Below are positions 1-9,749 of a stretch of 64,000 bases of DNA, piece by piece. The stretch covers positions 390,101-454,100 of the forward strand of contig NZ_FQUQ01000003.1 of the NCBI RefSeq assembly GCF_900129215.1. Reading direction: 5' to 3'. How positions within the stretch are numbered: position 1 is the stretch's first letter; each line of letters starts with the position of its first letter. A program made the translations under genes and the position numbers. The notes beneath the pieces were generated by a model, which was not told where the DNA came from, did not search any database, and saw nothing but the letters and a program-made list of their open reading frames with translations. Origin of the DNA: Pedobacter caeni (GTDB lineage: Bacteria; Bacteroidota; Bacteroidia; Sphingobacteriales; Sphingobacteriaceae).

Positions 1-1044
1 CTCCTTCAAACCCTTCCTTCTTTTGATAAAAAGAAATTTATCGCGCAGATCTTCGATCATGATTTTGAGCATAAAGAACTAAAAGCAAGAATGAAACATA
101 CTGCACAGGTATTGCATCCATTTCTTCCTGAGGACTACGGCAAGACAGTAGACCTGTTGTTTGAAATCATTACCGGGCTCCGGAAAAATAAAACCGGAGA
201 AGACGGACTGGCATTTATGTTTCTGCCGGATTACATAGAAACTTATGGAATGGAGGATTATGAAAACTCTGTGAGGGCAATTGAGTTCGTTACCCAGTTT
301 GTGAGTTGTGAATTTTCAGTAAGGCCTTTTATCCTTAAATATGGAGATCGGATGCTGGAACAGATGACTGCATGGTCCCTTCATGACAATTACAAAGTGA
401 GGCGCTTATCGAGCGAAGGAACAAGGCCAAGATTGCCCTGGGCCATGGCGTTGCCTGAGCTTAAAAAAAATCCTGCCCCGGTTTTACCACTTTTGGAAAA
501 TCTTAAAAATGATCCTTCCGAATGGGTGAGAAGGAGTGTGGCCAACCACATCAATGACATTGCCAAGGACAACCCTGAGGTGGTTATTGACCTTGCTAAA
601 CGCTGGAAAGGCATACATAAAGAAACTGACGCCATCATCAAACATGGTTGCAGAACCTTGCTGAAACAGGGGCATCCTGAGATCTTAAAACATTATGGTC
701 TGGAAAGTAAGGACATTCACATCAGCGGATTTGAGATTTCAACCCCCGTAACTCCGATTGGCGGGGAACTACATTTTTCTTATTACCTCCATAATCAGGA
801 GCAAAAAGAGCAAACCATCAGGTTGGAGTATGGGTTGTATTACAGGAGACAAAATGGAACTTTATCTAAAAAGGTATTTAAGATCAGTGAGAAAATCTAT
901 CAGGCAAATGAGAAGGTAAAGGTTTCACGTAAGCAAAGTTTTAAGCTCATTACCACCAGAAAATTTTATCCGGGAATACAACAATTATCGGTGATTGTGA
1001 ACGGAGAAGAAAAGGAGGTTCTGGACTTTGAGCTGAGTGTATAA
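1..1044 (+). CDS. alkC: DNA alkylation repair glycosylase, AlkC-like (5' end outside window)
   Basis: The reading frame is open from the first base, so the true start lies upstream. A Met at 91 is internal: the residues before it (LLQTLPSFDKKKFIAQIF) belong to the family fold. The protein shows HEAT-like helical repeats, for example around residues 125-215 (VLPLLENLKNDPSEWVRRSV, then HGCRTLLKQGHPEIL). It ends in a beta-rich segment of about 100 residues that looks like the Ig-like domain of AlkC. Known for the family: AlkC/AlkD glycosylases excise cationic alkylated bases such as 3-methyladenine without flipping the base. The Ig-like tail favours AlkC over AlkD; I inferred this by eye. It converges with the A2M gene across a hairpin at 1111-1153. 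Confidence 0.82.
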   Translation, partial: LLQTLPSFDKKKFIAQIFDHDFEHKELKARMKHTAQVLHPFLPEDYGKTVDLLFEIITGLRKNKTGEDGLAFMFLPDYIETYGMEDYENSVRAIEFVTQFVSCEFSVRPFILKYGDRMLEQMTAWSLHDNYKVRRLSSEGTRPRLPWAMALPELKKNPAPVLPLLENLKNDPSEWVRRSVANHINDIAKDNPEVVIDLAKRWKGIHKETDAIIKHGCRTLLKQGHPEILKHYGLESKDIHISGFEISTPVTPIGGELHFSYYLHNQEQKEQTIRLEYGLYYRRQNGTLSKKVFKISEKIYQANEKVKVSRKQSFKLITTRKFYPGIQQLSVIVNGEEKEVLDFELSV

Positions 1045-1110
1045 GCCGGTATAAAGTGTAAAAACGACCTATAAAAACGTTGACTAAGCTATTGGGGTCA
1101 GGATAGATAT

Positions 1111-1153
1111 ATCACCCGGTGATTGCCTGAATTTCAGACCATCACCGGGTGAT
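1111..1153. terminator. Hairpin between convergent genes
   Basis: A perfect 13-bp inverted repeat (ATCACCCGGTGAT / ATCACCGGGTGAT) with a 17-nt loop lies in the gap between the alkC-like gene and the macroglobulin gene. There is no long T-run on either strand, so termination is inferred from position. Each arm is itself nearly palindromic. Confidence 0.6.
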
Positions 1154-1156
1154 TGT

Positions 1157-4100
1157 TTATTGAGGCTTCACGGTAACCCGTACCCCTGCAGAATGGGTAC
1201 TGAATTCCGGGGCATACATGGATTGTAAAGTGGTAATCCCATTGGAGAAGTTCCCCGCATGACTCACCCTTAAAGCATATTCAAATACGTACACCCCTTT
1301 TCTAAGGTAACTGATAAAGAAATTGGTGGAAGCATCTTTGGTGCTTTCATAATACCCTAATCCATCCTGGTATTTATATGTGGAAATGACATTTACCGGC
1401 TCAAAACCTGAGGAGCGCATGTCCTTTAAATGAACATATTCCATATCTCTGTCTGCACGGATTTCTATCCTCACCTTTAGCAGGTCGCCCGGAGTCAGTA
1501 CATTAGATGGGCTAAGTTGGGTGAGTACTTCTCCCTTGGCAGAAGACTTTTGCAAAAACAGGTCTTTTTTAATTTTAATTCCTGTTTCTGCAGGAGTAAT
1601 CTTATCCAGCTGTTCAAAATATTGCCAGTACACCCCACCCCAGGCAATGGTTTTGTTGTTATTTTTAACTTCAATTTTCCCCATTTCCGGTTTAACATCA
1701 GCTCCTGAAATGCTCATTTTCTGATAACCTGTTCCTGATTCTTTCTCTGTTTCTGCTAATCCCAGCTGAGCTGGTGTCTGACCTCCTATAGAGAGTTCAG
1801 GTGCTGCAGCCTCTTCCAATATACTCGTTCCACGAAGGAGTAAGGCATAGCAGGCTGCTGCGGTCGCTTTTGTCGTCTTCCAGTCGTTGGTCTGTTTGTT
1901 TTTCAGCAACCATACTTTCATTTCTTCAACAGATCTGACATCATTGGCTACTTCATCAAAAACCTCGATCAGTAAGGCTTGCGTTTCAATCGGACTTTGG
2001 TACCACCACCAGCCATGGATGTTGTTGTCCCAATACATACCCATTTCCTCATTTTGTCTGGCACTTTCTTTTAAGAAGCGGATGATGTTAAGGGCTTCCG
2101 GTTTATTTCCGTTTCTGGCCAATACCAATGCTGCCTGTCCGCGTTCGTAGGCATCCATGGTTTTCCAGCTGTTTTTCACTTTGTCCAGGTAATAGGTTGT
2201 TGCCTTTTTAAAATCCGGATCAGTATTCTTTTGATCGGTATAACTCCTTGCGTAAAGGTAATGGAGTGGGAGATGGCCAATGCCTTTTCCTGAGAGTTCT
2301 TTCTTGAAATCATCTTTTAATTGCTTGTCCAGGTACACGATGGCTTTGTTCAGCATTTTCTGGAAACCTGGGAAAGCCTTTTCATCCACCATTTTCAGAT
2401 GTTTCAACTGTCCCATACCCAGGACAATGTGCTGGGTAATGTAACGGTCTTCCGACATGCCGCTAAACCAGGGGAATGAACCATTCTGGTTTTGCATTTT
2501 CTCCAGCTTCTCAAAGTTACTTTTCAGCTCGTAAGACATGCGGTTCAGGTCAAACAGGATGGCCAGTCTTTTTTTACGTTCTGTTTCTCCGTTCGCCTCT
2601 CTGACCCAAGGCGTTTCTTCCAGAAGTATAGATTTCAACTCCGGGTTTTTCTCCAGATTGGACAATAAGGCTGCTCCATCTTTTTCCTGCTGCCAGCGGG
2701 CGAAAATCTGTTTTATTTTCGGAGAACTGTTGATGACTCCGGTAGCAAAGCTGTTTGCATAAAAGCGGCTGAAAGTTTGCTCCGCACACTCATAAGGGTA
2801 TTCTATTAAATATGGAAGTGCCTGTATGGCATACCATACCGGGTTAGAGGTAAACTCCAAGGTTAAACGTTGATTTTTTAGTGTTGAAGATGCTCCGGAT
2901 TGCAACAATTTCTCCATATTAAAAGTCTTACCGGAGTTTCCACGCACATTCAATGGCATTGTTTCTGTGACCAGCATGGCATTAGGAAGTACCGGAACGG
3001 TCATTTCTTCTCCATCACTATACCTGCCGGATTGTGCCAGGACTTTGTATGTGATTGCAGCAATGCCCGAAGGGATTTGCAATGACCATTTGAACACCTC
3101 ATTTCCTTTATCAGCGATTTCAAAGTTTTGTGTTCCTTTGGTGTCTGTGGATAAAATGTGGATAACATTGTTAGTAACTGCATCCCTCAATTCCAGAATG
3201 GCTTCTCCTTTTAATGTTTTTCCGCTGAGGTTGTTCAGCTTTGCGGTAAACAACAGGGTGTCTCCCTCACGGAAGAAACGAGGAGCATTTGCGCTGATGG
3301 CCAGTTGTTTCTGTGTAATTAACTCGCGACTGGTATTGGCTGTTTTCAGATCTTTGGTGTGTGCGAAGCCCAGCATTTTGTAACGGGTTAAAGATTGTGG
3401 AATGGTAAAATCTATCTGAATCTCTCCATTTTTATCGGTGTGTAATTGTGGATAAAAGAAGGCAGTCTCCTTGAAATTTGTTCTTGGTACTACTTTTTCA
3501 AGGCTGGTAGTTGGTTTCTCTTTTCCCGATGCCACATTATAAGCGATGGCGGCATCATCTGCCTTTATTTCCTCATCCTTCACCACTACTGCTGCCATAG
3601 GCATTGGGGCCATCTTCATCGACTCAGTCATCATCTTTCTGTCTCTGCTGGCACCTGCGGCAACAATCCTCTCATTTAAATGTATTTCGTCATCCTTTAA
3701 GCTGATATCCAGTCTTTTTAGCTTACCGACTGTTGTACTAAGTGTTTTGTACCCTATGTATTTGAATTGTATTTGCTGGCCTGCAGCTGCATTGATGGCG
3801 TAAATGCCATAAACGTCAGTAACTGTTGTTACTTTTCCTACCCTCACACTTACTCCTGGTAGTGCAAAACCATTGCTGTTGGTAGCTATTCCATATACAA
3901 GGCTTCCTTTTTTCAATGTTGCGAGCTTTTTAGTTGCTTGTTCTACGATTTCGCGTGCTTTAAGCTTGTCTAAATACTCATTATAACCAGGATTATATCC
4001 GCCGCCATAAAAGTTATATCCAAAAAGATTGAGACTTTCATATTGCCGGAACTGCTCAGAAAAATGTTCATTATTGCCGTTTAAGAACCAAAGGTTATTT

Positions 4101-7100
4101 CCGTGTCTCAGGTAGTTTTGTTCTGTTGCCCAGGAATAGCGGTTATAGCTGTAAGTGCTGAGAGAGGGGATTTCCCAATTCATTGTTTTCAAACCCTCAA
4201 GCGAAGCATCATAAAGCGTGGCGGCCAGTTCTGCCATTTGTTTCTCCCCGGTTTTGCTGCTGATCCGTAGTTTCCAGCTCTCCTTTTCACCCGGCTGCAG
4301 CTTGTCTCTAAACGTGAGGAACTTAATGTCCAGCTCTTTTGCAGGGTCGATCATGCTGACTTCCTGCAGGGCGTTATACACAAATCCATTTTGTATGAGG
4401 GTAAACTGAACGGCAAAATTATCCTCAAAACCTGCTTTAGGGCTGATTTTGACTATGCTTTGCTGGTCGGAAATGTTTATCCACACTTTATCCACAATTT
4501 TGTTTTTGGAGTAAACCTCGTAATATGCTTTTCCGGAAGCATTAGTACCTGCTAATCTGAAAACAGCACTTTCATTGGGTAAGATCTTGTTTTTTTCTAC
4601 GACGAGCCATTCCCGCTCTGCCTGGATCTTGCTGCCTTCAGGGTGGTAAATGCGGATCACTTTATCCACATCAATCTGCTCCTTGTCTTCATTAACGGCA
4701 CTGATTTTTACTTTGTAATAGCCGGGAAGCAGTTGTTTGACATTCAGTGTCAGGTTTCCGGTTCCTTGTTCTGTACTGATGTTTTGCTGGAAACCGATCT
4801 TTTGTTTTTCCCAGTTTAAAGGATCATCATCACCTGCATACGCCTCATTCGGAAAGGCTTTGATAAATTCAGCTTTAGAGAGGGTATATTTTTCCGGGAC
4901 ACCGGAGAAAGGAGTCTTGTTGGGCAATCTTCCCGGAGGTTGAAGTACAAACCATTCTGTCTGTAACTTTGCTTTTATGGGCTCTCCGTTCAGATTGGTG
5001 ATCTGAAAGGGGATGCTGTCTATTTTTTCTGTTAAAAAGAGTTGTTCCGGAAGTTCCACATTGAGCATCAGGTCCTTCTTTCCTGCATTGATCTGTTTAG
5101 TCCCCGTCCTGGTTTCTCCATTAATGTCTGTCACCTCAGCCTTGATCAGATAATTATATTGTTCACTGGCTTGCTGACCAGTACTGGCAAAGAAGCTGAA
5201 CCGGAAACTGCCATCTGCATTCGTTTCCGTCTTTCCAATCGCGATCTGTTCCTGTGCGTGATCTCTTCTGTCATAATAGTAATCGGGTCTTATACTTGCT
5301 CTGTAAACAGTATACTTTACTTTCGCCTTGCCTACCGCATAACCTGAAAAGGTAGTAGCCTTTCCTTTAACCAGGATACTGTCATTGAGTTTGTACTTCT
5401 CCTTAGATTTATCAAATTCGACTTCGAATGTAGGACGTTTATATTCTTCCACCTGAATCTCAAGGTTTCCGTAAATGGTACTCAGTTCCATTCTGCCATT
5501 CATTTTTCCCATTGGGATATTAAATGAACCCTGGAAGGTGCCGTAATCATTTGTGAGTACTGAAACTTTCTCCAGCTCCTTGCCATTTGCATCTTTGAAG
5601 GTCACTTCAAGCTTCTTTCCTGCTACAATGCTACTTTTGGTGTCTTTTTTACTGAGGAAAAGACCTTTGTAAAACAGGCTTTGTCCTGGCCGGTAAATAG
5701 GGCGGTCGCTGAAAAGAACCACTTGCTCTTCATTATCTTTGTTGTAATTGTAATAGTAGGTGTTGGGCACATCCAGCAGGAGGGAATCTCCTTTATAGCT
5801 GATCATCAGTTTTCGGACATCAGTGGCAATCTTATAAATGAGACTGCCTTTGTCGTCTGTTTTGAACAAAAGGCCATCAGTGGTTACGGATTTCCCGTTT
5901 TTGTAGCTGATTTTTTTCTCCCGCAGCACTGCATCCCTGATGCGTTTTCCATCTAAACTGTTGGAAACAATATATTCTACGGAATCCTGTGCCAATGTTC
6001 TGGTGCTAACCGTAAGGTTGGTCACTTTAAACTGAATGTGGTTACTGTTATAGGTTTCCTTTGTAGCATCTGGAGTATTTTGAGCGATCAGTAAATAGCT
6101 GCCTGCAGGAAGTGCCTCCATCCTGGCCGATAGACTGTGCATCTGGTAATCCTTTATCTGGGGTAAAGCAACAGACCAGGTTTTAGTGGGTTTGTGTTTT
6201 TTAAGGAAAGCCTGATATTCTTCGATATTGTTGAAATCTATATCAGGTTCTATTTTGCCGGAAGGGACTTTATAAAGATTGAAATAAGCGGTATCAAAGT
6301 TTTTATGGCTGATTAAAAATTGAATCGGACGTTCAGGGAGGTTGAATTGCTTCAGCTCAATGCTGATGCTTTCTGTCTTTATACTGTTGATCAGATCGGT
6401 TGCATTTTTTGCACCCGGACTCTCCGGGTAAGCTTTAATTGCTTTTTCGGCCAGAGCAACCGCCTTGATCATGCCCTTATTCTTGTTGTCTTTAATTCCT
6501 TCACTTTTGCAGATCTGAGCCTGTTGAAATAAAACATCTGCATATAATGGACTGCTTTCTGCAATTTTCCCTAAAGATTCCAGTGCTGAAAAATATAGGC
6601 TGTCTTTATGTTCATCTATACTTCTTTCATAAATGAACCTGAATCTCTTAAGTTCTATATCGGTAAATGCGGAAATGCTTTTCTGCGGATCATGAAGCCC
6701 GAGCAAATGCTGAAACACTTTTAAGGCCTCTGCAGAGAAATAACTGCTGTCTGTCTGAGGGATTTTTGTTGCAGCAAAAACCTTGTGATCAGCAAACCAG
6801 ATGGGGTCATCAAAGTTAATCCCATCCATATCTGTGTTCGTGATGTCGATCAGTGGATTCATGAAAACATCTACTGCGCGATGGGCCAGCAGGTCATACA
6901 GGCTGGGTCTCAGATAGCGGTTGGTGCTATCTCCGATGAGGATATCGTTCAAAACCCCAACCTTTATGTTTTTTAGCAGACTGGCTTCGGAAAGCGAGCT
7001 GAGAAAAGTTTTTGCCGTTTCATTCGTAATGGCCCGGATAGACCAGGTGGTCAGGTCATCACCAGGGTTTACTTCCAATGTGGTTCGTTCGGCAATACGG

Positions 7101-7477
7101 TAGCTGTTCTGCTCATAGTACTTCCAGTACATTTCTGCAAGAAGAGACTGCAGCACACTTTTTTCAGGTTGATTTGCCCGCTTGATGTCGTTTTTGAGGT
7201 CTTTTAAAATTCCGGCAAAAGCATCTTCTTCAAGATAGCTCTGGAACAACATGCGGTAAAGAACAGATTTTACCAGCATGGCAGAATTGCCTTCCGTTCT
7301 GGCCTGATTGTTCAGTTTTTCCAGGATGGGTAAAGCTTTTTTTGCCTGAGCCATGTTGGCTAAAGAATCTATTTTTTTGAATTCTTCCATATAGTAATTG
7401 TGTTTCTGGGAAAAGACACTTTGTGAAATCATAACAAAGCTAATGAGTAAAAAAGAGATACGTAACGTGAGTTTCAT
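1157..7477 (-). CDS. Secreted alpha-2-macroglobulin family protein with thioester motif
   Basis: A protein of about 2106 residues starting at the Met that opens a signal peptide (MKLTLRISFLLISFVMISQS). An upstream in-frame Met would add 15 residues before the signal sequence and is unlikely. Visible parts: an MG2-type segment near residues 590-690 (YRPGQSLFYKG), a carboxypeptidase-regulatory-like beta domain near 1185-1265, the A2M domain (FFYPQLHTDKNGEIQIDFTI) and a thioester motif ECAEQ with Cys at about residue 1564. Family knowledge: bacterial A2Ms trap proteases through this thioester in the cell envelope. Odd points: there is no lipobox Cys after the signal peptide, no pbpC neighbour, and a regulatory-like domain is inserted in the middle. 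The gene is monocistronic. Confidence 0.9.
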   Translation of the reverse strand: MKLTLRISFLLISFVMISQSVFSQKHNYYMEEFKKIDSLANMAQAKKALPILEKLNNQARTEGNSAMLVKSVLYRMLFQSYLEEDAFAGILKDLKNDIKRANQPEKSVLQSLLAEMYWKYYEQNSYRIAERTTLEVNPGDDLTTWSIRAITNETAKTFLSSLSEASLLKNIKVGVLNDILIGDSTNRYLRPSLYDLLAHRAVDVFMNPLIDITNTDMDGINFDDPIWFADHKVFAATKIPQTDSSYFSAEALKVFQHLLGLHDPQKSISAFTDIELKRFRFIYERSIDEHKDSLYFSALESLGKIAESSPLYADVLFQQAQICKSEGIKDNKNKGMIKAVALAEKAIKAYPESPGAKNATDLINSIKTESISIELKQFNLPERPIQFLISHKNFDTAYFNLYKVPSGKIEPDIDFNNIEEYQAFLKKHKPTKTWSVALPQIKDYQMHSLSARMEALPAGSYLLIAQNTPDATKETYNSNHIQFKVTNLTVSTRTLAQDSVEYIVSNSLDGKRIRDAVLREKKISYKNGKSVTTDGLLFKTDDKGSLIYKIATDVRKLMISYKGDSLLLDVPNTYYYNYNKDNEEQVVLFSDRPIYRPGQSLFYKGLFLSKKDTKSSIVAGKKLEVTFKDANGKELEKVSVLTNDYGTFQGSFNIPMGKMNGRMELSTIYGNLEIQVEEYKRPTFEVEFDKSKEKYKLNDSILVKGKATTFSGYAVGKAKVKYTVYRASIRPDYYYDRRDHAQEQIAIGKTETNADGSFRFSFFASTGQQASEQYNYLIKAEVTDINGETRTGTKQINAGKKDLMLNVELPEQLFLTEKIDSIPFQITNLNGEPIKAKLQTEWFVLQPPGRLPNKTPFSGVPEKYTLSKAEFIKAFPNEAYAGDDDPLNWEKQKIGFQQNISTEQGTGNLTLNVKQLLPGYYKVKISAVNEDKEQIDVDKVIRIYHPEGSKIQAEREWLVVEKNKILPNESAVFRLAGTNASGKAYYEVYSKNKIVDKVWINISDQQSIVKISPKAGFEDNFAVQFTLIQNGFVYNALQEVSMIDPAKELDIKFLTFRDKLQPGEKESWKLRISSKTGEKQMAELAATLYDASLEGLKTMNWEIPSLSTYSYNRYSWATEQNYLRHGNNLWFLNGNNEHFSEQFRQYESLNLFGYNFYGGGYNPGYNEYLDKLKAREIVEQATKKLATLKKGSLVYGIATNSNGFALPGVSVRVGKVTTVTDVYGIYAINAAAGQQIQFKYIGYKTLSTTVGKLKRLDISLKDDEIHLNERIVAAGASRDRKMMTESMKMAPMPMAAVVVKDEEIKADDAAIAYNVASGKEKPTTSLEKVVPRTNFKETAFFYPQLHTDKNGEIQIDFTIPQSLTRYKMLGFAHTKDLKTANTSRELITQKQLAISANAPRFFREGDTLLFTAKLNNLSGKTLKGEAILELRDAVTNNVIHILSTDTKGTQNFEIADKGNEVFKWSLQIPSGIAAITYKVLAQSGRYSDGEEMTVPVLPNAMLVTETMPLNVRGNSGKTFNMEKLLQSGASSTLKNQRLTLEFTSNPVWYAIQALPYLIEYPYECAEQTFSRFYANSFATGVINSSPKIKQIFARWQQEKDGAALLSNLEKNPELKSILLEETPWVREANGETERKKRLAILFDLNRMSYELKSNFEKLEKMQNQNGSFPWFSGMSEDRYITQHIVLGMGQLKHLKMVDEKAFPGFQKMLNKAIVYLDKQLKDDFKKELSGKGIGHLPLHYLYARSYTDQKNTDPDFKKATTYYLDKVKNSWKTMDAYERGQAALVLARNGNKPEALNIIRFLKESARQNEEMGMYWDNNIHGWWWYQSPIETQALLIEVFDEVANDVRSVEEMKVWLLKNKQTNDWKTTKATAAACYALLLRGTSILEEAAAPELSIGGQTPAQLGLAETEKESGTGYQKMSISGADVKPEMGKIEVKNNNKTIAWGGVYWQYFEQLDKITPAETGIKIKKDLFLQKSSAKGEVLTQLSPSNVLTPGDLLKVRIEIRADRDMEYVHLKDMRSSGFEPVNVISTYKYQDGLGYYESTKDASTNFFISYLRKGVYVFEYALRVSHAGNFSNGITTLQSMYAPEFSTHSAGVRVTVKPQ

Positions 7478-7596
7478 AGGTCGGTATTTTAGTAGAAGAT
7501 GGAATTGTTGACCTGATTCCATAAGGATGTTCCTGTGATCAGGAAATATTATTTTATTTCATCCATCAGTTATTCCTCAATAAATAATAGTTTAAT

Positions 7597-7632
7597 TTCG
7601 TTATTGACATTAATGGAATTAAAGTAACGAAA
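7597..7632. promoter_or_regulatory. Inverted repeat just upstream of the SnoaL-like gene
   Basis: Arms TTTCGTTA (7597-7604) and TAACGAAA (7625-7632) form a perfect 8-bp inverted repeat that ends 9 nt before the start codon at 7642. It could be an operator or a 5'-UTR hairpin. No regulator can be assigned. Confidence 0.3.
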
Positions 7633-7641
7633 AAATAAATA

Positions 7642-7989
7642 ATGATTGATGAAATAATTCAGCGTCAGGTAGATGCCTATAATGAACGGAACCTGATTAA
7701 AATGATGACCTTTTTTAGTGAGGACATTCAAATCTTCAATTTTGCGGAGCAGGAACCCCTGGTTAAAGGGATTAAAGAAGTAGAAAAACTGTATAAGAAT
7801 GTTTTCGACCATTCCCCTGATCTTCACGCGGAAATTCTGAACCGTATTGTTTTTGATGATAAAGTGATTGACCAGGAAAGGGTGACCATCCGTAAGGGGG
7901 AAGCGCTGATGGAAGTGGTGGCCATTTATGAACTTGCACAGGGCTTGATTACCAGGGTTTATTTTATCCAGAAAAAGAAAGGGCACTGA
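7642..7989 (+). CDS. SnoaL-like / NTF2-family protein
   Basis: A 115-residue protein with the compact alpha+beta pattern of the NTF2 superfamily. It opens with the helix-rich MIDEIIQRQVDAYNERNL, followed by FFSEDIQIFNF and a beta-rich second half (ERVTIRKGEALMEVVAIYEL). Length and motif order match SnoaL-like steroid-isomerase-fold proteins that act as small-molecule binding or isomerase domains. The substrate cannot be told. The ATG at 7642 is the only sensible start. It is divergent from the macroglobulin gene and stands alone. Most relatives are annotated only as nuclear transport factor 2 family. Confidence 0.8.
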   Translation: MIDEIIQRQVDAYNERNLIKMMTFFSEDIQIFNFAEQEPLVKGIKEVEKLYKNVFDHSPDLHAEILNRIVFDDKVIDQERVTIRKGEALMEVVAIYELAQGLITRVYFIQKKKGH

Positions 7990-8213
7990 GGGCTTTTCTC
8001 TGATCATTGATTTCTTTTTAGATTTGAACTCAGATGTAGTAGCCAAAAATCATCAGATTATTCTCAAAAGAGTCTGGGATTTCAATTAATCATCTTTAAG
8101 ATTAATTCCTATCTTAGGTAAGCAACTGCTTCAGTCAGTGATCATCTTAAAGTGTATGTTTGAATGAAAAAGCAAATGATAACCGGAGCGATAATGGTAA
8201 ATGATAATCTTTG

Positions 8214-9188
8214 ATGATCAATATGCAACAGAATTTTATTGACCGCCTGAAGCTGACCTTGCCAGCTTATCAGAATCCCGCACAAAGTATTGCTGATTGT
8301 TTGGATATCAGCTTAAACGAGGCTTATAAAAAGATCAGAAATAAGAGCGCCCTGACCCTTCAGCAGATCGTAAAGTTGTCGGATACCTTCAAAATACCAA
8401 TTGTATATCAGCCTGAAGATACACCAACCGTTACTTTCAGTTATCCTAAAATAGAGGGAGGAGCACCAAATATGGAGGATTATCTCCTTGATCTGTTGAG
8501 TAACCTCAAGCTGATTCATGCCTCCAAAGAGAAGCACCTCACTATCGTAACCGATGACATTCCGTTGTTTCATCTTTTTAAATATCCTGAACTTACTGCA
8601 TTTAAATTGTTTTTCTGGTTCGAAAGCCTCAGCAGTACACCGCAGAGGTTCGAAAGGTCATTTGTCATGGAAAACATCACCACTGTGGCTCAGGAGTTAA
8701 ACCGCATTTATCTGGAAATACCCAGTACAGAAATATGGGCAAAGAACAGCATTCATGGAAGTTTAGAGCAGATCAGGTATGCATTCGAGGCCGGGTATAT
8801 CGGTGATCATTCATTGGCAGAGGAGCTGGTGGTACAATTGCGTTATTGCCTTACAGATATGAATATGTATGCCATGAGCAGCAAAAAGACGATTGATGTA
8901 TCGCACACTTTTAACTGGTACAATTGTGATGTTTTGGGCACCATTGCCTATCTGGCAGAAATGAATGGCACTAAAGTCTGCTTCAACAGGTTCAATACTT
9001 TTAATTTTTTGAAGACAGAAGACCCTGAATATTGCCTGCAAACCAAAGCCTGGATGCAGAGCCTGATGCGGAAATCGGTTTCTTTTAGTGGCCAGGGCGA
9101 GAAACACCGGAACAAATACATTTATCAGGCTTTCCAGGAATGCGATGCTTTGATTAAAGAGATCTCCGGAGAGAGAAATGGAAATTAG
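8214..9188 (+). CDS. Helix-turn-helix protein, uncharacterised Bacteroidota family
   Basis: About 324 residues. The N-terminal 50 residues look like a DNA-binding HTH: QSIADCLDISLNEAYKKIRN followed by LTLQQIVKLSDTFKIPI, which resembles a phage-repressor-type recognition segment. The remaining 270 residues are mostly helical and I cannot assign them to a named domain. No transmembrane segment or signal peptide is seen. Candidate starts are a TTG at 8211 and ATGs at 8214 and 8223; I chose the first ATG, but 8223 (MQQNFIDRLK) is equally plausible. Likely a transcriptional regulator whose targets cannot be inferred from context. Confidence 0.65.
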   Translation: MINMQQNFIDRLKLTLPAYQNPAQSIADCLDISLNEAYKKIRNKSALTLQQIVKLSDTFKIPIVYQPEDTPTVTFSYPKIEGGAPNMEDYLLDLLSNLKLIHASKEKHLTIVTDDIPLFHLFKYPELTAFKLFFWFESLSSTPQRFERSFVMENITTVAQELNRIYLEIPSTEIWAKNSIHGSLEQIRYAFEAGYIGDHSLAEELVVQLRYCLTDMNMYAMSSKKTIDVSHTFNWYNCDVLGTIAYLAEMNGTKVCFNRFNTFNFLKTEDPEYCLQTKAWMQSLMRKSVSFSGQGEKHRNKYIYQAFQECDALIKEISGERNGN

Positions 9189-9199
9189 TAAAGACCCCC

Positions 9200-9248
9200 C
9201 AAAAATATAAAAACCCGACAAGTACAGTGTCAGCTGTACCTGTCGGGT
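9200..9248 (-). terminator. Terminator of the RND efflux operon
   Basis: Arms ACCCGACA-A-GTACAG and CTGTAC-C-TGTCGGGT (9213-9248) pair over 14 bp with one A/C mismatch. On the minus strand they are followed by TTTTTATATTTTT, a good rho-independent tail for the last gene of the efflux operon. Confidence 0.8.
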
Positions 9249-9278
9249 AGGGAATAAAAAAATGGACCTATTCCGCTT

Positions 9279-9743
9279 TTATTGATGACTGGCTACAAAG
9301 TCTTTGTAGTTTTTTTCGTTGGCAAAGTAGGCTACACTACCTTCTTCATTAAGTAATACGATGTAAGCTGTTGCCTTGTTTACTTTTTCTCCGGTTTGAG
9401 GGTCTGTGGCTATCCTTACGGTTTCGTCTTTTGGGATGCGCTCTACACACATCTCACAGCAACCATAATACATTTCCCCTTTAAAAGGAACTTCAATTTG
9501 TTTCTTGCCCATATAGGCATCATTCACCATACAGACCTCGCTATTGAGTACACGGCTACCTTTTTTAGGGCCTTTGGTATTGACTGCTGGAGTAACCGCC
9601 GCTGCGGTCTGAATTCCTTCTTTAGCTACTGTTGTGCTTGTCGGATCTGCGGTTGTGTTTACCGGTTGAGCTGTGGAGTTACAGGCGACAAGGATAATGC
9701 TGGACAGGGCCAGCAGGCAGTATAATTTTCTAAATGTGTTCAT
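9279..9743 (-). CDS. Cys-rich lipoprotein at the end of an RND efflux operon (TRASH/YHS-like)
   Basis: A 154-residue protein with a signal peptide and lipobox (SSIILVACNS), a Thr/Pro-rich linker and a C-terminal domain carrying CMVNDAYMGKKQIEVPFKG, then YGCCEMCVERIP. The Cys / CC-x2-C spacing and the later YFANEKNYKDF resemble TRASH/YHS-type metal-binding domains found in copper handling proteins. Last gene of a five-gene minus-strand operon, 6 bp after the adaptor gene. Inference: it binds a soft metal ion in the periplasm and helps deliver it to, or sense it for, the pump. No experimental assignment is possible from sequence. Confidence 0.7.
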   Translation of the reverse strand: MNTFRKLYCLLALSSIILVACNSTAQPVNTTADPTSTTVAKEGIQTAAAVTPAVNTKGPKKGSRVLNSEVCMVNDAYMGKKQIEVPFKGEMYYGCCEMCVERIPKDETVRIATDPQTGEKVNKATAYIVLLNEEGSVAYFANEKNYKDFVASHQ

Positions 9744-9749
9744 CGTATT

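Noticed and set aside
2538..6976. Many frames of 60-140 codons on the plus strand opposite the macroglobulin gene
   Set aside because: They are antisense shadows of the long minus-strand gene, with atypical composition and no recognisable domain.
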